Assembly (NCBI GenBank): GCA_030248215.1
Contig: JASANG010000440.1
Span: forward strand, 459,917-523,916
Length of the DNA stretch: 64,000 bases
Direction: 5' to 3'
Source of the DNA: Enoplolaimus lenunculus
Taxonomy: Eukaryota > Nematoda > Enoplea > Enoplida > Thoracostomopsidae
Below, piece by piece: positions 20,901 through 31,462 of the stretch. The notes beneath the pieces were generated by a model. That model was not told the origin of the DNA and did not search any database. It saw only the letters and a program-made list of their open reading frames with translations. A program made the translations under genes and the position numbers. Position 1 is the first letter of the stretch, and each line of letters begins with the position of its first letter.

Positions 20901-23100
20901 ACTGGTACAACAAAAAAGGATATCGAGGTGAAAAATGGTGGGATCAATTTGTGGACGATTTATCTATGGATTTGCTAGAAGGTACAAATATTGATGGGGG
21001 CGAGAGGACAACCTCCGATCGAAATGTCCGTTTGTTAGGGCATTGTCTTGTTTAGTCATCGTTAGCGATTTGTAAATTCTATTTTGAGTCGAAAAAGTTT
21101 AGTTATTTGTGCGCCAGCCGCGGTCACACTAATATAAAAAAGTTAGATAATACTTTGAAATATTGTTTGTACAAATTGTGACCGGATGTTAACCCGATCC
21201 GCATAACTTTAAACGTTAATATTTCGTGCCCGACCTCAGTTCTGAATTTGTGACTTGAAAAAATATTGATTTATATAACAAGTTATTTACAAATTTTTAT
21301 TTTTTAAATATGAAAAAACATATTGCGGGACATTGTTAGATGCGATTTTTGGTTTTTACAACCGAATTCGATCCACTGATACCCTGAAACAGATCTTGGA
21401 ATTTGCCGCATATTATGCCGGACCCAGGTGTCTAATCGTTCCCTGGGAGTGTGTTATGAGAAATAGCCCTGCAGGTAGTTGGTCTTACTGTAAATATTGT
21501 AATGTTTTTATTTTTCTGATTTGGACAAAAAGTTACAATGCCAATGTATTTTAGATATTTGTCACCAAGTGTTGGATTTGTATTCTTCGCGCAGTTCCGC
21601 AAAGGTAACCAGTGTATATTAATTTTCGTTCTATGGCCTCATTTTGATAAATATTTGATAAGACCAGGTTTTTTGTACTGGTTCCTTTCCCACTTGAATA
21701 TTTTCTATTATTTTATTTCGCTTATACACGTTGCGCTGAGCTATATATGATATGCTGTATGCTTTGAATAGTATTGTTTATTACCTTCAAAGTATGTGTA
21801 CATCCAATGTGCTCTCCCATGTAACGGGAAACTTCAAATTTTTTCGGACTATTTGGACTTAGTGCACACAGTTACAAGATGGCGCTACTCTTGTCGTGCG
21901 GCGCAATCCATCGCAGTGCGGCATCGTACGAAAATTGTCATACACCATCGGTTGGTAATTCGCATTCGATAAAGCACGGTGACATATTATTATGACGGAC
22001 GTATTTTGCCGTTTGACACTAAAAGTTTGCAGTGAACAATTTCTAATGCTTCGGAAGACCCTTGTGCTCACAAATTACAAAACTAAATATAATGTTTTGT
22101 TGTTTATGTAGAAAGGAAGCGGTGGTTCTGCGAGTGCAGCTGGCAACAACTCAATGGGATTGTCAAATGTAACAGTCGGATCAGGTATGTAGCCATTATT
22201 TCTGATTTTAGCCGTGCTGAACTATGACCGTATTCTCAAATGTGTGTAGCACGTATCGTCAGTTGGTTATAGGTCTTGGAACTTTCAAATCACTGAACGG
22301 CTAAAGGTGGCCCTATACTCGTCGTGCGGTGCCGTCCGTCACCTTGCGTCACGGAGCCGTCTGTCAGCGTGTGTTATTGTACGCAAATTACACACGTATG
22401 ATAGCGTATGGTGATGGAAGGTGACGGACAGCACCGGTACGGGTGATGCACGGTGACGGGCGGCGTCGCACGGGTGACGGACGACGCTCTAAGGAATTCA
22501 TTACAATTAGATTTTATTTACTCTATTTCGTACAAAATTTAAGATTTGCAATTGCAATAGATCGTTAGTTTGAAAACCTATTTCCAACTGGTGATCGATG
22601 CTACGCACTTGAGAATATGGTCCTAGTAATGCTAAAAAATATCGATTAAATTACGATTGAGATCGCTGCGCACTTTAGCAGTTCAAATCAGAGTGATTGC
22701 ATTCTAGAAACGCTTAGTCACGATCAGAATTTGTAGTTGCGAGAGAAATCAGAGTCGCAAACGCAACCGCGCTTAAATTTAATTCTGTTTGTGGATGTGG
22801 ATATTCTGCATTCATCTGTTTTAGGTTTATTTGAGAATAGGCGTACGCTTCAGCAAATTATCAATTTCTCTTGTTCACTTCGTTACGCTGTTGCAGTGGT
22901 TGTTTTTTCGTAATTTTGGCTCTAGTGATTTGAAACGACAATTTTTGGTGTTTAAGGGCCGTAAATTCAGCAACATTACTTGGTAATATTTTGTTGTCAT
23001 AAGATTTTTGATAACTTTGTACTGCGTTTTAGGAAGTTCTGCAACAATTCCGTATGTACCGAAAAGTGAAGCGTCTACACCTTCTGGCAGTACGAAATAG
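17945..23100 (+). CDS. CCNK: Cyclin K, short form, 10 coding exons
   Basis: Exons, all plus: 17945-18084, 18738-18819, 18951-19082, 19328-19433, 19764-19821, 20434-20521, 20894-20981, 21555-21604, 22112-22184, 23033-23100; 885 bases, 294 residues, phases all consistent. Cyclin K activates CDK12 and CDK13, which phosphorylate Ser2 of the RNA polymerase II C-terminal repeats in the nucleus. Visible are the N-terminal [17 protein letters not shown] block, [11 protein letters not shown], the cyclin-box signature [14 protein letters not shown], the second cyclin box with [19 protein letters not shown], and [20 protein letters not shown]. After the cyclin fold only about 50 residues of Ser/Gly-rich sequence follow. 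The long Pro-rich tail of the human 580-residue protein is absent, either because this is a genuinely short ortholog or because a longer isoform uses exons I have not found. Confidence 0.95.
19167..19210 (+). other. Candidate 44-base cryptic or poison exon in cyclin K intron 3
   Basis: A segment bounded by a good acceptor (TTATTTTACAG) and a donor (CG followed by GTAAAT) between exons 3 and 4. Its length is not a multiple of three, so inclusion would shift the frame within the cyclin box. Conserved cyclin K protein skips it. Confidence 0.3.
22226..22623. repeat. Family I MITE carrying a second insertion
   Basis: Inverted ends GACCGTATTCTCAAATGTG and, reverse complemented from the right, GACCATATTCTCAAGTGCG; both continue to a CAGTTGG or CCAGTTGG block. 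About 22304-22495 is a GC-rich insert of GTGACGG-type repeats with its own inverted ends. All lies in cyclin K intron 9. Confidence 0.65.
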
Positions 23101-23243
23101 CCGCATGGCGTGGAAAGGTGAACTCAAGATTTGAACATGGTTTGCTTATGAACGATTACGGGCTCGTGGTTGTGGCAGGTGGACACAAAGAACAAATTGA
23201 TGCCTTTGGTATTTTGATGACGTGTCGAGGTGGCAGAATAATA

Positions 23244-23634
23244 ATGGGTCATCCACGTTACAATGAGCGCGCTAATGGGAAAATTTGTCCAACCACCTGG
23301 TAGAGATCTGTGTACAAATCGAAGCTGCAACTAGGGTGTAGGTACATTTTTGTGCGGTACGTAGACACTATTAATTGTCCCGACACTGTCCGAAGGGGTC
23401 GGGACAACAAAAGTTAAAACTTAAGCAAAATCAATAAGTATATAATGTGTTTGTGTTGGTACGTATGTTTGCGATGCTATATGAACACATTGCAATATGT
23501 CTTTACGTCCTCGTTAGGGACTTCCGGACATTATAGTGGTCTCGTAATAGAGTGTGTTAAAACGAGGTCGGGCCTTATTTAAACCCAGACATTTTTTTGC
23601 AATAGCGCGTGCAGTATAACGTGAATGTTTCATA
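23244..23634. repeat. Family H MITE, copy 1
   Basis: Ends ATGGGTCATCCACGTTACAA and the inverted equivalent GTATAACGTGAATGTTTCAT. The interior has CAATTAATAGTGTCTACG or its complement and TCGGGACAA, shared with copy 2 at 28690-29033, which lies in the opposite orientation. It begins about 140 bases past the cyclin K stop. Confidence 0.8.
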
Positions 23635-25184
23635 AGTGACGAAATATTATGAAATTGATTCAGTTACAGGGGCGCATCAACGGACGAAACAACGAGGGGT
23701 CACCAACCTGGCTAGTGAAGTGAGTTAGAACGATAACACAATTGTGGTATTAAATCTTGCTACAAAGTTTTTGGTTTTGAAATTTGTGCGGTAATGGACC
23801 AGGTGCATCCATTGATCTGCCCCTGTTAAATTATTTCATTAGGGCTCCTTCTGTTGCTTTTTAGAAACTTGTCAAGAAATTGGAAAGTTTGGTTACCAAA
23901 AACGTTTTTTGCTCTCGCATATTTTGTTTCTAATTCAAGAAAGTCGGTTTAAGATCATAGCGTAAGGATGGTTTAGTGTTACCGCAAAGTTGCAGGACGA
24001 ACTGTGTGAAACGGTTACTTGTGAATTTGAATAGGATTCATTCCGTCTTTACTCATATTATTCATGTAGGAACGGTTCCAAGCTTATGGTATGGCTTAGG
24101 CTTGAATTTTCAGATTTTGTTTGTGACATGTTCTCTGCATGCGTTCTTAGGCACCGCTTTTGGCGGAAGCAGTCAAAAATGGTTGAAGTATTATGTATTA
24201 CATATATTGAAAACTGCGATATTATATTATATATTTGTGTCCGAATAAACTAAAACAAACGTGTCAGTATTGAAGACGTGATAAATTGTCAAGTACGAAA
24301 AGTCAGATTTCAATTTAGTTTTTACCGAGTAAAACCGAAAGATTACATATGTCAAAAATGAAACGCTATTTTGAACGCTTTTTATATTTCAAACAACGTT
24401 CTGTCGACGTTTTTAGTTTAATAAGTTTTTCTAAACTCGAAAAGCGTTTTTATTTGTTTGGTGCACTTAGCTTTTTATTCTATTCTAAAGAAAAAATTCC
24501 GAGATTTCGTAAAAATATGCGTAACACCGAAAGTGTTAACAACACCTCACAGATGCATTTGCAAAAATAGCAAATTAAACATCATTTTATCGGCCCATGT
24601 TACTTTAAGGAGCTATTATCAGGCAAATTGTGTGCGCCTCTGGCTCCGGTATATTTAACCTTCAATTGCATTCTGGCGCTGAATATTGTAGCAGTAAATT
24701 TTATTTAAAAAAATAACTCAAAAAGTGCGATACAAAATACGTATAATAAAAAATCAGTAGACAAGGAAAGTTGTTACATGTTATGAAATGTTTACTATTT
24801 TAAAATTTAAAACCGACGCTTGTAGAAAGCAATCCAGCCACTTCTTGCATGAATATTTACTATTTCTTGGGACACCCATTTTCCAGCTAGGATTTGGACG
24901 ATCTCACATGGAAGGCAATAAAAGTTTGGCGATCCAGCAAGATATATATACTACACATACACGTAATTGTTTAACACCGTGTATTGAATATTTTATTGCA
25001 CGTGTATGCTATGCAATTACCGTTGCTTATCTATATTAAAAGTGGAACGCCCAGTGTTCGCATTTCCGGCAGCTTTCCAACTTTTCTTTCCATGATTTGA
25101 AACACAATACAAAGGTCAGTATATTATATATGCCAATTTACGTAACTACGACTATATACCGATAAACAGGTGCGAACCGTTTAA
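23635..25184. other. Gene-free spacer
   Basis: No recognisable gene. Plus-strand frames at 23976-24248, 24349-24570 and 24788-25039 look like AT-rich noise. About 24845-25030 resembles, in decayed form, the piggyBac-type MITE that follows (shared CATGAATATT, TATTTC and GTTTAACACCGTG blocks). Confidence 0.45.
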
Positions 25185-25447
25185 CCCTTTCTCACATGAA
25201 TATTTTCTATTTCCCCTGAGACCTACTTTTATGCTAGGATTCGAATTCCAGTGACTGGAGTGGGAGGCGTATACCGTCACCACTCAGCTGCTCGAGCTTG
25301 ACGCTCGAGCCCGAGGGGGCTCTCACGTCTTGTGGTGATTTAGTACTACGTATACGTGTTGCAATTGTTAAACACGGTGCGATATATACCATTTAACGTA
25401 TATACACTGCGCTGAGTTGCCTACAGGCAACTCAATGTGAGAAGGGG
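25185..25447. repeat. piggyBac-type MITE with a tRNA-like core
   Basis: Flanked by TTAA on both sides (25181-25184 and 25448-25451) with ends CCCTTTCTCACAT and, reversed, CCCCTTCTCACAT. That combination is typical of piggyBac-mobilised elements. On the minus strand the interior has an A-box-like GCTGAGTGGTGACGG (25274-25288) and a B-box-like GGAATTCGAATCC (25237-25249), spaced as in a tRNA head. Related decayed copies lie near 24.9 and 38.6 kb. Confidence 0.75.
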
Positions 25448-25664
25448 TTAAAAGTTAATGAAAGCAAACTGACTCAAGCCTAGATATGAAAACTAGTAGG
25501 GCTGCTACAAATGTTGCAACCATATGGTTAGTAGTAGTATATACAATTTGCTGGAAATGGTTATTGACTGCTGAAACTGTTTTCAGTGCATTATACAGCA
25601 AAAAAGAAGAAAAGCACATGGTTTCTCTAAAGTCAAATTCTATTTACAATTTCAACTGCAATCT

Positions 25665-28126
25665 TCAACTCGTACTGTCGGCAGATGGACTGGTGCCAGG
25701 TTTGTTTTCGTGTTTCGTAATTTCTTTTTTCGAATTGTCAGATTTGTCAGTCGTTTGTTTTTCGTTTGGTGGCAGACGACTACAGATTACATGATAGCGT
25801 CGTGTTGCACCTGGTAAATTATCACCAAGACGGTCTAAATTCCGGCGCAAGTGATTATGCTTGAACGATGCAGCGTTTTCAAATTTTCTATTGCTATTGC
25901 GATCTTGTTGAATTGCATTTTGATTTTCAAATTTTCTATTGCTATTGCGATCTTGTTGAATTGCATTTTGATTTTCGAATTTTCGTCGAAAATTGTTTGA
26001 TTTCTTCACAGTATCATTTGTCTTTGTGTCACCAGATGCAGTAGTGTCACAGAGGTCTGGATCTGATTCGATGTCAGATCCGGAACCAGGTTGAGGTCTC
26101 TCGAGCACTAGCGAATCACGTGCTGCCGCACCGGGTACACCGTAATTCCATTGGTAGTTTGAACTTACGTTTTTAAAGCGACTATTTGTATTAGGCCAAT
26201 CAACTTCGTCCACGCCAGTTGTTGCTATCATACTAATCGCTGATTGGCTACGATCTAACGGCGCTGAATCGTCATTTTCCCGAGCTGAATGTAGTGAATT
26301 ATTTTCATTAGCTATGTAATTTTTAGAATTCTCGCAAAATTTACGATTCTGGAAAGTTTGAGGTGAGCGACTTTTACATGTTAAGTCACGGCTAGTGGAT
26401 TGTGAGCTTGGTTTGACCGAACGAATAGGCCGTGTTTGGCACGTGGGACCACCTGGACGCCTGTTGAGCATTGGTGAAGGATTTGGAGACGTAATGCAAG
26501 AAGCGGAAGGTGAATTATCCAGGACAGGCATATTCATAAATTGGTGTGAATGATGATAACCGGTAGCAGGTAACGCCCTGATCAGAACTGCTGGAGATGT
26601 CGCTGATGTGGGCAAATGGTGAGCAAATGTTGCCTGAAACAAATTTTCAACAGCGAACTGAATGTGTTCCACTGCGCATTGTGTATTATTTATTGCATGC
26701 AATTTGCACAAATACCTGCTTATACCGAATAATTTTTCTATTTGAATTTACGTTAAACTCCGGGTAATGTATAGAACAGCCCCGTAACAGTGCCTAGTAT
26801 GAGCGTATTCCTAAGTCTCAGTCTACGCATACTTTAAGCGTAAAAATGAGTTTGTCTGAGGCTATGCAAAAATATAGTGTAAAGCTTTAACTTTACTGTA
26901 TTGCAGTCTCGCAGAAAAACGTTCCGCCACTGATCTTTACATGTACCAAAACTTTTATAGCTGAGTGTCACCCGTGAGGCTGCGATTAGAATTAGGGCTT
27001 GAAATTAAGTTCGTACACGTACGTAACAGTGAATATTCATGTGAGAAATGGTTAGGCTTAGCTTTCATCGTGTTTTATATGTACACGTCTAAGTCGCATA
27101 ATCTTAGAATATGACGAATCCTTACCCTGAGATTGAATATATTAGACTCGCCTGGTTCGTCGCTATCGTCGTCCGAAAACGAATTCATTCGAAATCCTGC
27201 AATAAAATTTAAATTTTCTGATTTGGTAGTTAGTTACCGGTCAACATTTGACCGATGCAATTTGGTCATTAAGGTTTTGGCCTATTTTAATTAAGGATGG
27301 CCTCTGTCCATTGGAACACAGGGAGGCTTCTGTAACTGGGATGTTTGGTTTTGGTATTACCATTATAGGATTTAGGTTTAGGCACTACCGTTAGGTTTAG
27401 AATTGGTCAAAGTGGGCAAGTCGTTTAAATATTAGGCTTTAACCCGATTGACGCGTGTCGCACAAAATCATTACGGGCCCCACGGCAGATTTTTACTCCC
27501 ACCCCAAAAAAGTTTCAAACTTAATTGTGAGTGATCGCCAAAGCCTTGTATATCGTGCCGGTTAAAAATTCTTCCAGCCCCCCTGGACAGGTGATCTGGC
27601 TATCGATCTTTGAAATGCTTGCAGCTGAATTTTCAGCTCAAGTTCTGTTTCGTTCCGGTTTAACACTGAGAAGAAATTTATTCAGTATTTTTTCTACCTA
27701 AAAGCAAACGGTCAGCTTAAGACTTTGTTGAGAACTTTTTCAATACATGGACACAGATAAACTACTGATATCAAATGTCATTTTAGCATCACCTTTTAGT
27801 TTTCCTTTTTTTCGCACTGGTCTCGGCGCCTGTTCTTGCTCAACTTCCATCCGGTTTGCACTTTGAGTGTAATTATTAGTATTATTATTATTATTATTGT
27901 TGTTGTTATTATTATTATTATTATTGTTGTTGTTATTATTATTATTATTATTGTTGTTACTATAATTATTATGGTTGTTGTAATTATTGTTACTTTTCGT
28001 ATTATTATTTAAATTAGAATTGTCGATTGGTTCAATATAATCACTGCTGTTAACTGCGCGATCGGAGTTTTTCGCTATTCCATTATCCATGTTTGGCTGA
28101 TCCGACTCGCGTTCGTCAGACGCCAT
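25665..28126 (-). CDS. Unrecognised Ser/Asn-rich low-complexity protein, 3 exons
   Basis: Exons, minus: 28126-27793, 27196-27126, 26633-25665; 1374 bases, 457 residues. Exon 1 has an acidic start, a poly-Asn stretch of more than 30 residues, then a basic RPVRKKGKLKG segment. Exon 2 reads FRMNSFSDDDSDEPGESNIF. Exon 3 opens with ATFAHHLPTSATSPAVLIRA and has many Ser-Pro sites (SPNPSPM, RSPQTF). It later holds two and a half tandem copies of a 16-residue unit, RKFENQNAIQQDRNSN. No globular domain, signal peptide or membrane segment is seen, so a disordered regulatory or RNA-binding protein is plausible but unproven. The exon 1 donor (GTGATG) is weak; it was chosen because it keeps the frame and precedes an acidic continuation. 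Reading on past it gives a stop after about 17 further codons. Confidence 0.6.
27871..27999. repeat. ATT/GTT trinucleotide repeat coding poly-Asn
   Basis: Runs of ATT interrupted by GTTGTTGTT, read as AAT and AAC on the minus strand, encode the poly-Asn tract of the gene above. Mixed codons suggest selection for Asn or an old repeat rather than a fresh expansion. Confidence 0.85.
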
Positions 28127-28239
28127 TGCCTCTTGTTCGGTTTTATGTTTTTATTATTAATTTCTTCAATCCATTATGTACCGAAACTGAAATACACCAA
28201 TTTAAGCTTTGAAGAATATTTCTTAGGAAATATTTGCTT

Positions 28240-28667
28240 CATAGTGACCCGAATTACAGAGGGGGACTGATACTTATTTTGTCTCTCCAGTGGGTACTCC
28301 CCTTGTTATTCGGTTACGGACTGTTATTTATTTTTAACCCGCCCTTCGTTAGTGATATCCGGTATTGCAACTATCCGTTGAATTAAACGTTTTTTGTCTT
28401 GTATCAAAAGTGTGAGCGATAAGGCAAGGCTATACATAGCAAAGTACTTTTAAAACATAAGTATGCTTGAAAGTTTCGAACTCAACTTTATTTGGTTCTG
28501 GACTCGTTTATTCGCTACAATTAGGAATAATTGACAATTATAACTCTAGTAGGGTTTAGGGACTTTATCCACTTATGGACTATCATTAGGGATACGGACT
28601 CCTATTGACTGGATCTCCAATTGGGGACCCACTCTTATTACTCCCTTCCTATTCGGGTTACTGCAGT
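28240..28667. repeat. Family G MITE, full-length type
   Basis: Ends ATAGTGACCCGAATTACAG on the left and, reverse complemented from the right, CTGCAGTAACCCGAATAGG. Internal landmarks shared by all long copies are CGGTTACGGACTG, GGGACTTTATCC and GGATACGGACTCCTATTGA. It begins about 110 bases upstream of the Asn-rich gene's start codon. Confidence 0.8.
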
Positions 28668-28689
28668 ACAAAGATAATAAAACAATCTT

Positions 28690-29033
28690 AATGGAACATC
28701 CACGTTATACTGCACGCGCAACTTCAAAAAATGTCTTGAGTAAGGCCCGACGTCGTTTTAACACACTCTATTACGAGACCATTTGTTCATATAGCATCGC
28801 AAACATACATAACAGCAACACAAACACATATATATGAACACTTAATTTTGGTTAAATTTTTTACCTTTTGTCCCGACTCCCTTCTGACAGTATCGGGACA
28901 ATTAATAGTGTCTACGTACTTCATGAAATTGTACCTACACTCTAGTTGCAACTTTTATTTGTACACATATCCCTACCGGGTCGTTGGACAAATTTTTACT
29001 TTAGCGCGCGCATTATAATATGAATGACCCATA
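28690..29033. repeat. Family H MITE, copy 2
   Basis: Ends ATGGAACATCCACGTTATAC and TATAATATGAATGACCCAT, inverted relative to the copy at 23244-23634. The two copies bracket the Asn-rich gene. Confidence 0.8.
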
Positions 29034-29175
29034 ATAGTAAAACATATTTTAAGACACATACCGAAAATATACCGGAAACGGGCATAAATTTGAGCAAAAA
29101 CATATTTCCTGTTTACTGTAAGCGAGCTTATGGTCTTTGCCAATAGGATACGGCAAAATCACAGTTAAGCATGCA

Positions 29176-29458
29176 CTGTAGTGAACCGAATATAAGGGGA
29201 CTGATATTTATTTTGCCTCTGTAGAAGGCGTCGCATGCTATTTGGTACGATCCATTATACTTTATGCCATGTTGTATTTAAACGAATTCTGTACTGAACG
29301 GTATTTGGTCCACGAAAGATCTTCGTAAACTAAAGTCACAAAATGGCACAAACTTTAGGTTTTGGGACTCACGAAGGACTCTAACTAAAGGATATGTACG
29401 CTTAAGTGAATTCGGTCTCAGGAACCCTACTTTTATTACATCCTTATTCTGGTCACTA
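29176..29458. repeat. Family G MITE, internally shortened
   Basis: Left end CTGTAGTGAACCGAATATAAG, right end TTATTCTGGTCACT. The interior is divergent and shorter than in the 430-bp copies. Confidence 0.6.
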
Positions 29459-30471
29459 TCATTTACTTAAAATATACGAAAATTACTTAGCTAATATCTC
29501 GAGTCAAAAACACGGAATAATATATTATTAATTTCAATTTAAGGAAAGTGTTTTGGCATTTTGAGGATTTTTGTATAATTTTGTTAATTATTCATTATAT
29601 TTAAATATATAGAAATGCAGATCAAAATCGGTCAAACGATTTTACAAATAAATTACCTCAGGGCCAACAACATTTTATGCGGAACAATTTGGACCCCAAC
29701 CCGCTCCCCTGCTGGACATTTTTGTCCCCTCTGAACAGCCGATACATTTTGTGGAGCGACGAAATAATTCCATGGTAAATTTTTCTTGCCTCATTTATAG
29801 AAACCTTCGTACCTCCGTCTAAACAACTCCTGGTTGAGCGACTGGTAAATCCGCTTACAATTTAAATGGCAGTGCACCGGGCCTAAATCCCAAAACCCAA
29901 TAAATCTTCTAAATCCTGCTGTAAGAATTGATTAAAGAACAGTTGTGTAATGTCATTTAATGCTAAAATATCAAAGCGAAACAATCGTTTGTGCTTAAAA
30001 CCTTTACTAAAAACGAATTTATATTTTAAGAATTTAAAAATGAAATAAATTTAAAGCCAGGATTTGCACAAAATTAAGAATATGAAGCATTCAGAAATGC
30101 GGAATCAATACTCGGAGCAGGTTAGAGTGAGGTACCATACAAACTTCAGGACGGGTGGGGCAACGCCACGGTGGATCCTGTCGCCACCACCCGTGTCAGA
30201 AATTTATGGAACCACGTACTTTAAAACCAGGCCTGCACCCAGAAGCAAGCACTTAATTTGCATCAAATGATTAATTTAGTTGAAACTAAACATTAGCTTT
30301 GGTGACGGCGGTTTGAAGGATTTAAAAAATCCATTGTCTATGTAACCAAGTGTCAAATTATAAATTGTGCAGTTAATAGCTACATCTGGAAAGCGAAGCG
30401 AGCGAAAAGCCAAACACATTCATTGTATTTATATTCAATATACGGCGTGTAAAGTTTAGCGTACATCTCCT
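29459..30471. other. Gene-free spacer
   Basis: No gene or clear repeat structure seen. The frame at 30064-30270 has no recognisable motif. Confidence 0.45.
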
Positions 30472-30813
30472 GACCAATGTATGGAACAGCGTCGTAACAT
30501 TAGTATAAGCATATTCGCAAGCCTAAAACCTAAAACCAACGCCTGAGCAAAAAATTAGCCGTTTAATGTTATTCAATTGCAGTCCCACAAAAAACGTTCC
30601 GCTTCTGAACTTTACATGGTCCGATCTTGTGGATCCCCTTTTGACATTTGTATCAATTGCAGTCCCACAAAAAACGTTCCGCTTCTGAACTTTACATGGT
30701 CCGATCTTGTGGATCCCCTTTTGACATTTGTATCAATTGCAGTCCCACAAAAAACGTTCCGCTTCTGAACTTTACATGGTCCGATCTTGTGGATCCCCTT
30801 TTGACATTTGTAT
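30472..30813. repeat. Type A TTAGGC-core MITE with a triplicated right end
   Basis: The left end is GACCAATGTATGGAACAGC. The core is short and decayed (AAGCCTAAAACC). The right end, CAGTCCCACAAAAAACGTTC to TTTACATGGTCC, plus a short spacer is repeated three times with an 80-base period (from 30574, 30654 and 30734). The copies look identical and give overlapping spurious frames. Confidence 0.85.
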
Positions 30814-30919
30814 TACAACAGCAGACATTCGACCAGTGACGAGTGTCGCAGGCGAAGGTTTTTAACAATGTATCCTATTGCGAAACCGGACGCCATTAAC
30901 CTTGCTCGTACCTCCCACT

Positions 30920-31079
30920 GGCCCGTAGCCAGCTCACCTTGCTCGGGTGCGGCTCAATATTTTTCACGAGAGGCATTCAAGTGTTTTCAATGATTTACAA
31001 GCAAGGTCGATAATTCTCAAGGGGGGAGGCAAAATTTTTCTAGGGGGCTGAGCCCCCCCCCCCCCTTCGCTACGGGCCC
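30920..31079. repeat. Family J MITE
   Basis: Ends GGCCCGTAGCCAGCTCACCT and CTTCGCTACGGGCC, inverted, with AGAGGCATTCAAGTGTTT and AAAATTTTTCTAGGGGGCTG inside. It includes a C homopolymer of about 14 bases. Other copies are at 51.8 and 54.5 kb. Confidence 0.7.
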
Positions 31080-31294
31080 GACCTTCCAATGGACGTTTTG
31101 TAAATTGAACAATTTAAGAAATTAAAACTATAAATGTCATCAAATCCGACAAACATATCACTTGGTGTTGTTAGACTTCATACTTGGTTGAGTCACCGTT
31201 CGCCGCTAAATCTTATTTTTGTTCTCACAGTTTAAATTTGTTAAACAACTGAGGACCACTGGCGCATACAATAAGGTACACCCATGCATACGAC

Positions 31295-31462
31295 GGCCCA
31301 TGTAAAGATCAGGTGCGGAACGTTTTTCTGTGGGACTCGAAAAGAGTAAGCTTAAACTTTATAGAGTAATTTTTTGCTTGGCTTAGGAATATGCTCATTC
31401 CTACGCTTAGTCTTAGGAATATGCTTATAATACTGTTCCGCCCGTGTTCTTTACATTGGCCC
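31295..31462. repeat. Type A TTAGGC-core MITE
   Basis: Left GGCCCATGTAAAGATCAGG, right TGTTCTTTACATTGGCC. The interior is TTGCTTGGCTTAGGAATATG with a short hexamer run. This is a compact, near-consensus copy. Confidence 0.85.

Noticed and set aside
30577-30839. Two overlapping frames with a repeated peptide
   Set aside because: Produced by the 80-bp triplication of a MITE terminus.
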